From assembly GCA_965371445.1 (NCBI GenBank), contig CBDUYN010000062.1, positions 1-49,387 on the forward strand: DNA of 49,387 bases, written 5' to 3'. This stretch comes from DASWIG01 sp965371445 (lineage in GTDB: Bacteria > Acidobacteriota > Thermoanaerobaculia > Multivoradales > J023). The translations under genes were made by a program, and so were the position numbers. Each line of letters opens with the position of its first letter. The stretch's first letter is position 1. Under the pieces are notes generated by a model. That model was given only the letters and a program-made list of their open reading frames with translations, was not told where the DNA came from and did no database searches. Shown here one piece after another: positions 22,009 through 29,919 of this stretch.

Positions 22009-23736
22009 ATGCCCAACTACCGTCGAACATGGCTCACCGTCCTGATCCTTGGATTCTTCCGAATCGCACCGACGGACGCGGCGTCACCCCCGGCGGCTCC
22101 AGGCGTCGAGACAGCGGCCGGAGCGGACAGCGCCGAGGACGCGGGGACCAGCTGGCGGCGGTCGCGGCGGCCGGTGCCGAGCGACGAGGTGCTGGCGGCC
22201 CGGGGAGCGGTCTTCGGCGACATCCTGGTCGTCACCCAGGACATCTTCGACCCCGACGAGCCCGGGGAGAGCAACCGCATCTACCAGCTGTCGAACCGCC
22301 TGCACCGCACGACCCGCGACTCGGTCATCCGCCGTCAGCTGCTCTTTCGCTCCGGAGACGCCTTCTCGCGGCGGGTGATCGAGGAGTCCGAACGGCTCCT
22401 ACGCCAGAACCGATATCTCTACGACGCCCAGGTCCACGTCGTGGGCTACCGCGGCAACCGGGTCGACGTGGTGGTGGAGACGCGCGATGTCTGGACGCTC
22501 AAGCCGGGGCTCTCGATCGGCCGCAGCGGCGGCGTGTCGACGACGACGTTCAAGCTCCAGGACCAGAACTTCCTGGGCTACGGCAAGGCCCTGACCTACA
22601 AGCAAGGGTCGGAGATCGACCGCGACGTCCTGGTCCTGCGCTACGAGGACGGCAACCTCCTCGGCAGCCGGGTCCGGCTGCGCCTCGAATACGCCGACTT
22701 GAGCGACGGAAGCCGGCAGCTCCTCGAGGTCCGGCAGCCTTTTTTCTCTCTCGACAGCCGTTGGGGAGCCGGCCTGCGTTTCCTCGAGGACGACCGGATC
22801 GACACCCACTACCTGCTGGGAGAAGAGGTCTCCGAGTTCCGGCACCATGAGACGGCGGTCGAGATCGAGGGCGGGCTCTCGCGAGGCCTCGTCGGCGAGC
22901 GGGTGCGGCGCTGGAGCGCCGGAGTGACGTTGGAAGAGCACAGCTTCGCGGAGGTCTCCTACGGTGACCAGGATTCCACCGCGCCGCCGCCCCCGGCCGT
23001 CCTGCCCGGGGACCGGACGCTGGTCTATCCCTGGGTCGCCTACAGCGCTCTCGCCGACCGCTACGTCAAGGCCCACGACCTGGACCAGATCGGCCGCATC
23101 GAGGACCTGGCCCTGGGGGGGCGATATCGATTCCAGCTGGGGTACGCCGCGAAGGCCTTCGGCTCCGAGCGCGATGCGTTCGTCTTCGGAGCGCGAGTGG
23201 GAACGGGCTTGCGGCCCAGCCCCAAGCACACGCTTCTCCTGCAGGCCAACGCCTCCGGGCGCTTCGGCTCGTCGGGAGCCGAGGACGTCCGCCTGAGCGG
23301 GCGCGGGCGCTTCTACTGGCGCGATTTCGGCGATCACCTCTTTTTTGTCAACCTCGAGGTCGACGCCGTCCACGACCTCGACCCCGAGGACCAGCTGCTG
23401 CTGGGCGGCGACGGCGGCCTGCGCGGCTATCCGCTGCGCTACCAGGATGGCGACAAGCGCTTCCTCCTCACCTTGGAGCAGCGCTTCTTCACCGACTTCT
23501 ACCCCTTCCGCCTCCTCTACGTCGGCGCCGCGGTCTTTTTCGACGTCGGCCGGACCTGGGGCGACACCGAGGGCTACGACCAGGGGCTCTTGAAAAACGT
23601 CGGTGTCGGCCTGCGCCTCTCCTCCAGCCGCTCCGGGCTCGGGTCGGTCATCCATCTCGACGTGGCCATGCCCCTCGACGGAGACCCCTCGATCGAGTCG
23701 GTGCAGTGGCTCGTCACGACCAAATCCAGCTTCTAG
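22009..23736 (+). CDS. Omp85-family outer-membrane protein (BamA/TamA-like, one POTRA)
   Basis: 575 residues with a signal peptide (TWLTVLILGFFRIAPTDAAS). A short POTRA-like domain lies at about 95-165 (TRDSVIRRQLLFRSGDAFSRRVIEESERLLRQNRYLYDAQVHV). The rest is a beta-barrel (FKLQDQNFLGYGKALTYKQG, QLLLGGDGGLRGYPLRYQDG, FRLLYVGAAVFFDVGRTW). GLRGY corresponds to the conserved [VI]RG[YF] motif of barrel loop 6, and the protein ends in Phe. Omp85 proteins insert or secrete proteins across the outer membrane. With a single obvious POTRA it is shorter than BamA (five) or TamA (three), closer to surface-antigen D15 or patatin-associated forms. No partner gene is adjacent. Confidence 0.85.
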   Translation: MPNYRRTWLTVLILGFFRIAPTDAASPPAAPGVETAAGADSAEDAGTSWRRSRRPVPSDEVLAARGAVFGDILVVTQDIFDPDEPGESNRIYQLSNRLHRTTRDSVIRRQLLFRSGDAFSRRVIEESERLLRQNRYLYDAQVHVVGYRGNRVDVVVETRDVWTLKPGLSIGRSGGVSTTTFKLQDQNFLGYGKALTYKQGSEIDRDVLVLRYEDGNLLGSRVRLRLEYADLSDGSRQLLEVRQPFFSLDSRWGAGLRFLEDDRIDTHYLLGEEVSEFRHHETAVEIEGGLSRGLVGERVRRWSAGVTLEEHSFAEVSYGDQDSTAPPPPAVLPGDRTLVYPWVAYSALADRYVKAHDLDQIGRIEDLALGGRYRFQLGYAAKAFGSERDAFVFGARVGTGLRPSPKHTLLLQANASGRFGSSGAEDVRLSGRGRFYWRDFGDHLFFVNLEVDAVHDLDPEDQLLLGGDGGLRGYPLRYQDGDKRFLLTLEQRFFTDFYPFRLLYVGAAVFFDVGRTWGDTEGYDQGLLKNVGVGLRLSSSRSGLGSVIHLDVAMPLDGDPSIESVQWLVTTKSSF

Positions 23737-23808
23737 GGCTCGCCAGGCGCCCGCGAGGCTGATAGGCTCTCGCCCCCGCCATTCCCAGGACGAGCTCCGG
23801 AGGTCGCC

Positions 23809-25158
23809 ATGCTGAAGCGTATCGGGATCCTGCTCTTGTACTGTCTGCCGGCCTTGGTCGCTGTCGGTTTTAGCCTTTGGGCAAGCTACGATCGCGCTCT
23901 GGGCGTTGCGGAGAAGCTCGAGGACCTCCTCGAGAGTGTCGACTCCGACGACGACCTCGTGGCGGCCTTGAAGGACTTCGCGCAGGGCGACGACGGGAAC
24001 AAGATCGCCCAGGCCCTGCTCGACTATCTGGCCGTCCACAGGGAGGTGGAGGAGCACGCCGGCCCGGCTGGAGCCGCGCTCACCCCCGGAGCAGCCGACC
24101 AAGCCGACGCCGAGGACGAACGACACCTCAGGCACTTTCTTGGCGACCTTGTGTTGAAGAAAGAGGACAAGAGCGTTCGGGCCAGCGTGGAGAAGATCTG
24201 GTGGCGCCAGGCGGTCATCGTCATTACCATGACGCTGCTGCCCTTCCTGCTCTTGGGGAGCGCTCTCGCCTTCGACCGGCGCGGCGAGAAAGGTCCGAAT
24301 GGCAAGACGGGCCTCTCCATCTCCGACAAGTGGAAGCTGGCCCGTGAACGCTGGGCCTTGAAGCTCCTATTCAGCGGCGTCATCATGGCCGGCTGGACCT
24401 ACGTCGTCAATCCCATCGGACGCGGCGCCACCCTGGTCTACACCTTCGCCCAGACCTCGAACCTGCTGTCGACCAGCTCTTTGCCCCTCGCTTTTGATTC
24501 GCAAAACCTCATCTCGCCCACGGCATGCGGTTTCCTGGGCTGGTACCTGCACATGCTGGGCTATTTCTTCAAGAAGCTCTACCAGCACGACACGGCGAGT
24601 AGCCGTGTCTACGGGCTGCTGTTTCGCAAGCTCCTTTTCGTCTACGGAATCAGCCTGATGATCGCCGTGGTTCCTTCGGACTCGGCGAAGATCGTCGCCT
24701 TTCTGATCGGCTTTTTTCCGCTTTCGGCGTTGAAGACCGTGCAGGAGCTCGCCGCCAAGTCGGCGCAGAAGAATAAGGAACAGCAGGAGGCGACGCTGAT
24801 GGACTTGCCCTGTATCTCGCGCTGGCAGGCCCTGCGGCTCGAAGAAGAGGGCATCGAGGACATCCCGGCGCTGGCCAGCACCGAACCGTGGCGTCTACGG
24901 GCCCGGCTGCCGATCAAGCCCGAGGTGGTCGACCTCTGGATCGACGCGGCACGGCTGATCTCAATCGTCGGCATCGAGCGCTACAAGAAACTCGAGACCG
25001 TGTGCCAGACCGCCACCCATTTCGAGATCCGCAGCGGTGACGCGGACTTTCGCCAGCAGATCTACGAGGAGTACCAGATCGGCAACCCCGACGAGATCGT
25101 CTCCTTGCTGCGGGCCACCTTCTCGCCGATCTCCCAGGAGGCGACACAGCCGGGATAG
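23809..25158 (+). CDS. Multi-pass membrane protein of unknown function with HhH-like tail
   Basis: 449 residues; RBS CGGAGG and ATG 23809. A hydrophobic first helix (IGILLLYCLPALVAVGFSLWA) is followed by an acidic extracytoplasmic region of about 100 residues. Further membrane segments follow (AVIVITMTLLPFLLLGSALAF, LLFSGVIMAGWTYVV, LLFVYGISLMIAVV, IVAFLIGFFPLSALKTV). The cytoplasmic C-terminal part (LPCISRWQALRLEEEGIEDIPALASTEPWRLRARLP) reads like a helix-hairpin-helix segment of the kind found in DNA- or nucleotide-binding proteins. I do not recognise the family. It stands alone on its strand, with an opposing gene 6 bases after its stop. Confidence 0.7.
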   Translation: MLKRIGILLLYCLPALVAVGFSLWASYDRALGVAEKLEDLLESVDSDDDLVAALKDFAQGDDGNKIAQALLDYLAVHREVEEHAGPAGAALTPGAADQADAEDERHLRHFLGDLVLKKEDKSVRASVEKIWWRQAVIVITMTLLPFLLLGSALAFDRRGEKGPNGKTGLSISDKWKLARERWALKLLFSGVIMAGWTYVVNPIGRGATLVYTFAQTSNLLSTSSLPLAFDSQNLISPTACGFLGWYLHMLGYFFKKLYQHDTASSRVYGLLFRKLLFVYGISLMIAVVPSDSAKIVAFLIGFFPLSALKTVQELAAKSAQKNKEQQEATLMDLPCISRWQALRLEEEGIEDIPALASTEPWRLRARLPIKPEVVDLWIDAARLISIVGIERYKKLETVCQTATHFEIRSGDADFRQQIYEEYQIGNPDEIVSLLRATFSPISQEATQPG

Positions 25159-25164
25159 CCTGCC

Positions 25165-26067
25165 CTACTCGCGCGACCACATCGCCCGCATCACGTTCAT
25201 CGCCACCTCGGGGTTCTCACGCAGCCGGCGGGTCGAATACTCGTACCAGTCGCGGCCGTAGGGCACGTAGACCCGCAGCCGATGGCCATCCTCGATCAAG
25301 ATCCGGCGCAGCCGCGGCTCGACTCCGAGAAGCATCTGGAGCTCGTAGCGGTCGCGCGGAATGCCGAGGCGGTCGACGAGCGCAACCGCGGCGCAGATCA
25401 GGTACTCGTCGTGGGTGGCGATACCGACGTAGACGCCCTGGTCGAAAAGCTTTCGGAGCGCCGCGACGAAATTGTGGCGGACCGTCTCGTAGCCCTTCCA
25501 GGCGACTTCGCGCGGCTCGATGTAGATGCCCTTGCAGAGCCGCACGTTGGCGTCTTTCTCCGGCAACTCGGCGATATCCTGCAGAGTACGGCGCATGTAC
25601 GACTGGAAGACGACACCGAGGTGTCCGCCAAACTCCTCATAGAGCTTACGATAGATCCGCAGCGTCGCGTCGGTCGTCGTACGGTCTTCCATGTCGAGGC
25701 GCAGAAAGCTCTGGTCCCGCTCGGCGGCCTCGGCGAGCCGGCGGGTGTTTTTTAAACAGAGGCCTTCGTCGATCTTGAGGCCCAGCTGCGAAAGCTTGAC
25801 GGAGACGTTCGAGTCGAGCCCCTCGTCGCGGATCGCGTCGAAGATCCCGAGGTATTCCTCGACCACCGCCTCAGCCTTGTCGCGTTCGAAGACTTCTTCG
25901 CCGAGCAGATCCATCGTCGCCATCGCCCCCTCGGCGTTGAGGCGACAGATGATCGAGACCGCGTCGGCGAGGGTCTCGCCGGCGACGTAGGAGGAGGCGA
26001 CGCGCCCGACGACGAGCTTCGGTACGACGGGCAGCGTCCAGACGATCAGACGACTCATCACGGACAT
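25165..26067 (-). CDS. Proline dehydrogenase
   Basis: 300 residues forming the PutA-type TIM barrel. Visible blocks are VSVKLSQLGLKIDEGLCL, QSFLRLDMEDRTTTDATL, HLGVVFQSYMRRTLQDI, NVRLCKGIYIEPREVAWKG, GIATHDEYLI and YELQMLLGVEPRLRRIL, ending RVYVPYGRDWYEYSTRRLRENPEV. The last block is the proline-binding helix with the paired arginines. It oxidises proline to pyrroline-5-carboxylate with FAD. Its size matches the monofunctional bacterial form rather than the fused PutA. CGGAGG precedes ATG 26067. It lies 46 bases after the di-iron oxygenase gene on the same strand; no P5C dehydrogenase gene is present. Confidence 0.92.
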   Translation of the reverse strand: MSVMSRLIVWTLPVVPKLVVGRVASSYVAGETLADAVSIICRLNAEGAMATMDLLGEEVFERDKAEAVVEEYLGIFDAIRDEGLDSNVSVKLSQLGLKIDEGLCLKNTRRLAEAAERDQSFLRLDMEDRTTTDATLRIYRKLYEEFGGHLGVVFQSYMRRTLQDIAELPEKDANVRLCKGIYIEPREVAWKGYETVRHNFVAALRKLFDQGVYVGIATHDEYLICAAVALVDRLGIPRDRYELQMLLGVEPRLRRILIEDGHRLRVYVPYGRDWYEYSTRRLRENPEVAMNVMRAMWSRE

Positions 26068-26113
26068 GTAGGACCAGCCTCCGCTGGGACGCGACTTCTA
26101 AGACTGTGGGCCT

Positions 26114-27448
26114 TCAAGACGGTGAGCCGTTGCCGCCGTTGCCCTCGGGCTCGTCGCGCACCCAGCGCACCGATTTCGAGCACGGACAGGTGGCGGCGAC
26201 CCGGCGCAGGGTCCGCATCTTGCGGCCCGCCTCGACCGCCGTCATCTCGCCCCGCACCACCTCGCCGAGCTTCTCGGCGTATTCCTTGAAGTCCGAGGAG
26301 GCGAGATAGGATTCGGGCAAGTGCCGGCGCAGGTGCTGGAGGTAGGCGCCGTACTCGTCGAACGCCTCGCCCCGGGCTCCCCTCATGCGAAAGGCGGGAA
26401 CCCCACGACGGCGGAAAAAGTCGCGATGAGGTGTATAGAGGAGCTCGTCCGCGTCGACGCCCTCGGCCCGGCCGCCGTCGCTCTTGAGCTTTTCGTACAA
26501 CTTGTCGGCGTCGCCCTGGGAGAGCTTCGGGATACGCGTACGGAGGAAGCGCATGTTCAAGTCATGGACGAGCTTTGAGACCTCCTCGTAGTACTCGCTC
26601 TGCGCTTCCTCGTTCTTCATGGGTTTCAAACCCATGCGTACGTTCGACCCGCCGCCGCGCTCGTCGCCGAACATCTCCATCCCCCGAGGCAGCCACTTGT
26701 TGACGACTTTTTGCAACACCTCGGTGGTGACAAAGATCTCGCCCTTGGCCGCCGCGGTCATCCAGCGGCGCATCGGGACGACGCCTGTGGCGAGATGAAA
26801 GGCCTCCTCGCGAAGCATCTTCGGCATCGATTCGGCCATCGGCTTGTAAGCGCTGATGCGCTGCATCGTGAGCTGGTACTTCCCGACCCGGTCGATCAGG
26901 GCGCAGAAGGTGATGTTGTCGGTAAAGGAGTCGAAGTCGACGTTGAAAGCTCCGAGGACGTGCGAGCCGGTCTGCATGGCGAGGATCTCCTCGGCCATGT
27001 CCTCGCTCGACTGCTCGGTGTAGGCCGACCAGTCGTCCTCGGCCAGGAGGTGGAGCATCTGGTAGCCGTGACGCAGCTCCTCGGCCATCATGCGCATGAC
27101 CCAGATCTGCTCCTCGGCGCTCTGCGCCCGGGCGAGCGTCAACCGATGCTGCTGGATCGAGCCGAACTCGGTCGAGGCCTGGGCCTTGATCGCCGCCAAG
27201 AGGTGATGGCCGCGCTCCTCGTTCAAGTCGCAGGCGCGGGTGAGCTTGGGCTTGCCCAACTCGTCACCGCACTCGATCTCGTCGCACATGCCGAGCTCGC
27301 GGAAGGCGCAGAGCCTGAAGACAGGCTCCTTGGGGAAGTACTGATCCCAATGCTCCAGCAGGTAGTCGTAGTCGGGGATGAAGGTCTCGCGCCAGCGTTC
27401 GACGGCCTGGTGGAGCTGCGGGGGAAGAAGGGCTTCACGGGTTCTCAT
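26114..27448 (-). CDS. Di-iron oxygenase of the PaaA/BoxB type
   Basis: 444 residues of mostly helical, ferritin-like character. Iron-ligand motifs are visible: an early NEERGHH, then MMAEELRHGYQM (E-x2-H) and, about 91 residues later, MLREEAFHLATG (E-x2-H), with an Asp between them (ALIDRVG). That spacing fits BoxB (benzoyl-CoA 2,3-epoxidase) and the PaaA subunit of phenylacetyl-CoA epoxidase. The length suits BoxB better. Enzymes of this class epoxidise aromatic CoA esters and need a reductase (BoxA or PaaE), but none is nearby, nor is a CoA ligase. The C-terminal 60 residues are basic and end with CPCSKSVRW. GGAGAGAGA precedes ATG 27448. It is probably co-transcribed with the GNAT and proline dehydrogenase genes. 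Confidence 0.75.
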   Translation of the reverse strand: MRTREALLPPQLHQAVERWRETFIPDYDYLLEHWDQYFPKEPVFRLCAFRELGMCDEIECGDELGKPKLTRACDLNEERGHHLLAAIKAQASTEFGSIQQHRLTLARAQSAEEQIWVMRMMAEELRHGYQMLHLLAEDDWSAYTEQSSEDMAEEILAMQTGSHVLGAFNVDFDSFTDNITFCALIDRVGKYQLTMQRISAYKPMAESMPKMLREEAFHLATGVVPMRRWMTAAAKGEIFVTTEVLQKVVNKWLPRGMEMFGDERGGGSNVRMGLKPMKNEEAQSEYYEEVSKLVHDLNMRFLRTRIPKLSQGDADKLYEKLKSDGGRAEGVDADELLYTPHRDFFRRRGVPAFRMRGARGEAFDEYGAYLQHLRRHLPESYLASSDFKEYAEKLGEVVRGEMTAVEAGRKMRTLRRVAATCPCSKSVRWVRDEPEGNGGNGSPS

Positions 27449-27469
27449 GGTGTGTCTCTCTCCAGGCCC

Positions 27470-27925
27470 TCAGTCGAGGTCCTTGGCGAAAGCCCGCAAG
27501 GGCTCGGGCTCAAAGCCCAGGGAAGTGAAAAAGCCGGCGATGCCTTCCATCTTCTCGTCGACGAGGGTTCGCACTCTCGAAGCTCCACGGCTCTTGAAGT
27601 GGGCGGTCATGGCGTCGCCCAGGTGCCGGCCGACGGCCTGGCCCCGGCGGTCGGGGTCGACGCCGACCACCTCGATCCAGCCCGTCGTCTCCTCGAGGCC
27701 GAACTCGCCCGAGCGCACCTCGCCGAGCATGAAGCCCACGACCTCGCCGTCCGACTCGGCGACCATGGCCGCGTCGGGATCGCGCCGCAGGTAGTAGGCG
27801 ACGCGGCGCTCCCAGACCTCGGGCCGGTACTCGCCGCCGATTCTCTCGTCGATGCGCACCAGGGCCCCGATGTCGATCGTGTCGAGGCCGCGTACACGGA
27901 CACTTTCAGCTTGCTTCGTCGTCAT
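27470..27925 (-). CDS. GNAT-family N-acetyltransferase
   Basis: 151 residues. The acetyl-CoA binding core is intact: GWIEVVGVDPDRRGQAVGRHLGDAM carries the beta-4 strand and the R/Q-x-x-G-x-G/A pyrophosphate loop. The substrate half opens with VRVRGLDTIDIGALVRIDERIGGEYRPEVW, and the C-terminus (VDEKMEGIAGFFTSLGFEPEP) has the usual GF-x-x-x-G fold end. The acceptor could be a protein N-terminus, lysine or small amine; the sequence does not tell. ATG 27925 is the only good start. It heads a three-gene minus-strand set, 21 bases before the di-iron oxygenase. Confidence 0.85.
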   Translation of the reverse strand: MTTKQAESVRVRGLDTIDIGALVRIDERIGGEYRPEVWERRVAYYLRRDPDAAMVAESDGEVVGFMLGEVRSGEFGLEETTGWIEVVGVDPDRRGQAVGRHLGDAMTAHFKSRGASRVRTLVDEKMEGIAGFFTSLGFEPEPLRAFAKDLD

Positions 27926-27951
27926 GTCTGATCTCGGATCCGGATCGTTGT

Positions 27952-27985
27952 GCGGACGCCGGTGATGGCGTCCGCGGGCATTGTA
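27952..27985 (-). promoter_or_regulatory. 5'-terminal hairpin and -10 element of the GNAT operon
   Basis: On the minus strand TACAAT (27985-27980) is a good -10. Just downstream, GCGGACGCC and GGCGTCCGC (27952-27975) form a perfect 9-bp hairpin with a 6-base loop. The predicted transcript would start with this stem, a position that often protects mRNA 5' ends. No -35 is clear. Confidence 0.45.
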
Positions 27986-28009
27986 ACACGCAGCCGGCGC
28001 AGAGTCTCC

Positions 28010-28038
28010 TTGCCTCCCAGCCCGCGGGACGGTATCCT
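28010..28038 (+). promoter_or_regulatory. Promoter of the hybrid histidine kinase gene
   Basis: TTGCCT (28010-28015) and TATCCT (28033-28038) are 17 bases apart, in the divergent gap opposite the GNAT promoter. Confidence 0.55.
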
Positions 28039-28115
28039 GCCCTATTCGCCGTGGCTTCCCAGGCCCCTTGGAGGACTTTCTTGAGCTCGCCACGCGAAAG
28101 CCGCGAACGCGAGGT

Positions 28116-29912
28116 ATGACGAAAGCCCATTTTCGGACCCGGCTCTTCCGCCTGATCGACGCGGGCTTGGACCCTGAGAGCGCCGATCCGGAGCTGCTGC
28201 GCCGCGTGCGGATCGTCAGCGTCGGGACGCTGACGATGTTTTTCATCGGCATCCCGTTCACCTTCCAGTACTGGAGCATGGGCGTACGGGTGATCTCCTA
28301 CGCCCTCGTCGCCACGATGGGCCTGTGCTTCGCGAACCTCCTGTGGCTGCGCCGTAGGCACGACGTCGTCTTGGGGGGCCACGTCGCGACGTTCCTGCTC
28401 TTCGTGCTCCTGGTGCTGTCGAACTCGATCTCGGGCGGTTTTTACGACCCGAACTTCGCCTGGCTCTACGTGGTGCCGATCGCCGCCGGGGTGGCGGTCG
28501 ACGTCAAGGCGTTGTGGGGCTGGCTCGTGACGGTCGTCGTCACCTGTCTCGTCTTCTGGGTCCTCGCCGTCCTTGGGTTCGAGGTGGCGGACCTGATCCC
28601 GCCCGAATCGCACGCCGTGCAGAGTCTCGCCAACCGGCTCTCGGCGCTCGTCGCGATCGGAATCCTGTCGATGAGCTTCGTCTCCGCCCAGCGCAAGGCC
28701 GAGCAGCAGCTCGTCACCGTCAACGAGGAGCTCGGCCGCGAGGTCGAGGTCCGCAAGCGCGCCGAGCAGGAGGCGCGGGCCGCCGACCGGGCGAAAAGCG
28801 AGTTCATGGCGACGGTGAGCCATGAGCTGCGCACACCGATGAACGGCGTCATCGGCATGTCGGGGCTGCTGCTCGACACCAGGCTCGACTCCCGCCAGAA
28901 GGAGTACGCCGAGACGGTCCGCTCTTCGGCCCACGCGCTGCTCGGGATCATCAACGAGATCCTCGACTTCTCGAAGCTCGAACGCGGCTCGATCGAGCTC
29001 GAGCCGGTGGACTTCGACCTCCACCGGGCGCTCGACGACGTCCTGGAGCTGATGGCCCTCGAGGCGCGGACGAAGGGCCTTCGCCTCACCTACGACACCG
29101 GCACCGCACCGCGAAGGCTACGCGGCGACGTCGGACGGCTCCGTCAGATTCTGATCAACCTGATGGGCAACGCCGTGAAGTTCACCGAGCAGGGCGGGGT
29201 CGAGGTGAGCGTCTACCCGGTGGACGAGGCCGTGCTTCGCTTCGAGGTCCGCGACACCGGGATCGGGATCACAACCGAGGACCAGGAGCACCTCTTCGAG
29301 CCCTTCTACCAGGTCGACGGCACGATCCGCCGCCGCTTTTCGGGGACGGGCCTGGGGCTTGCGATCGTGCGCAGCCTCGTCGAGGCGATGGGCGGCACCT
29401 GCGGCGTCGAATCCACGGCGGGAGAGGGGAGCACCTTCTACTTCACGGCGCGCTTCGAGCCGCCAGCCGAGGAGGGAGCCGAGCCGCGGCGCGGCGGCCG
29501 GGGGGGAGAGGCCGAGCTCCGGATCGGCCGCGACGAAAACGGCCGGCGGCGCCGGATCCTGGTCGTCGAGGACAACGTCGTCAACCAGCGGGTGGCGGTC
29601 CGGCTCCTGGAGAGCTTCGGATGCCGCGCCGACGTGGCCGCCGACGGCCGCGAGGCCTTGACCATGCTGGAGTCGATCTCCTATTCGGCCATCTTGATGG
29701 ACTGTCACATGCCGCGCCTCGACGGCTACGAGACCACGGCCGAGATCCGCCGCCGCGAGAACGGCAGCCACCGCATACCGGTCATCGCCATGACCGCAAG
29801 CGCCATGCCCGGCGACCGCGAGCGCGCGCTCGACGCCGGCATGGACGACTACGTCGTCAAACCGGTCGACCGCAAGAAGCTCCTCGACGCGCTCCGGCGG
29901 CACACCGGTTAG
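28116..29912 (+). CDS. Membrane-bound hybrid histidine kinase / response regulator
   Basis: 598 residues from ATG 28116 (MTKAHFRTRLFRLID). Six or so membrane helices lie at about 30-205 (VSVGTLTMFFIGIPFTFQYW, VISYALVATMGLCFANLLWL, VATFLLFVLLVLSN, and so on). A short coiled coil follows, then HisKA with the phospho-accepting His in ATVSHELRTPMNGVIG. The HATPase has N-box ILINLMGNAVKF, G1 DTGIGI and G2 GTGLGLAI. A C-terminal receiver domain (ILVVEDNVVNQRVAVRLL) has the Asp in AILMDCHMPRLDGY and Lys in VVKPVDR. There is no Hpt domain, so phosphotransfer must pass to another protein. The sensed signal is unknown. The sulfatase-fold gene starts 8 bases later. Confidence 0.92.
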   Translation: MTKAHFRTRLFRLIDAGLDPESADPELLRRVRIVSVGTLTMFFIGIPFTFQYWSMGVRVISYALVATMGLCFANLLWLRRRHDVVLGGHVATFLLFVLLVLSNSISGGFYDPNFAWLYVVPIAAGVAVDVKALWGWLVTVVVTCLVFWVLAVLGFEVADLIPPESHAVQSLANRLSALVAIGILSMSFVSAQRKAEQQLVTVNEELGREVEVRKRAEQEARAADRAKSEFMATVSHELRTPMNGVIGMSGLLLDTRLDSRQKEYAETVRSSAHALLGIINEILDFSKLERGSIELEPVDFDLHRALDDVLELMALEARTKGLRLTYDTGTAPRRLRGDVGRLRQILINLMGNAVKFTEQGGVEVSVYPVDEAVLRFEVRDTGIGITTEDQEHLFEPFYQVDGTIRRRFSGTGLGLAIVRSLVEAMGGTCGVESTAGEGSTFYFTARFEPPAEEGAEPRRGGRGGEAELRIGRDENGRRRRILVVEDNVVNQRVAVRLLESFGCRADVAADGREALTMLESISYSAILMDCHMPRLDGYETTAEIRRRENGSHRIPVIAMTASAMPGDRERALDAGMDDYVVKPVDRKKLLDALRRHTG

Positions 29913-29919
29913 CCGCGTG

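Noticed and set aside
22399..24135. 578-residue minus-strand frame
   Set aside because: Antisense to the Omp85 and membrane-protein genes, both with clear motifs and starts.
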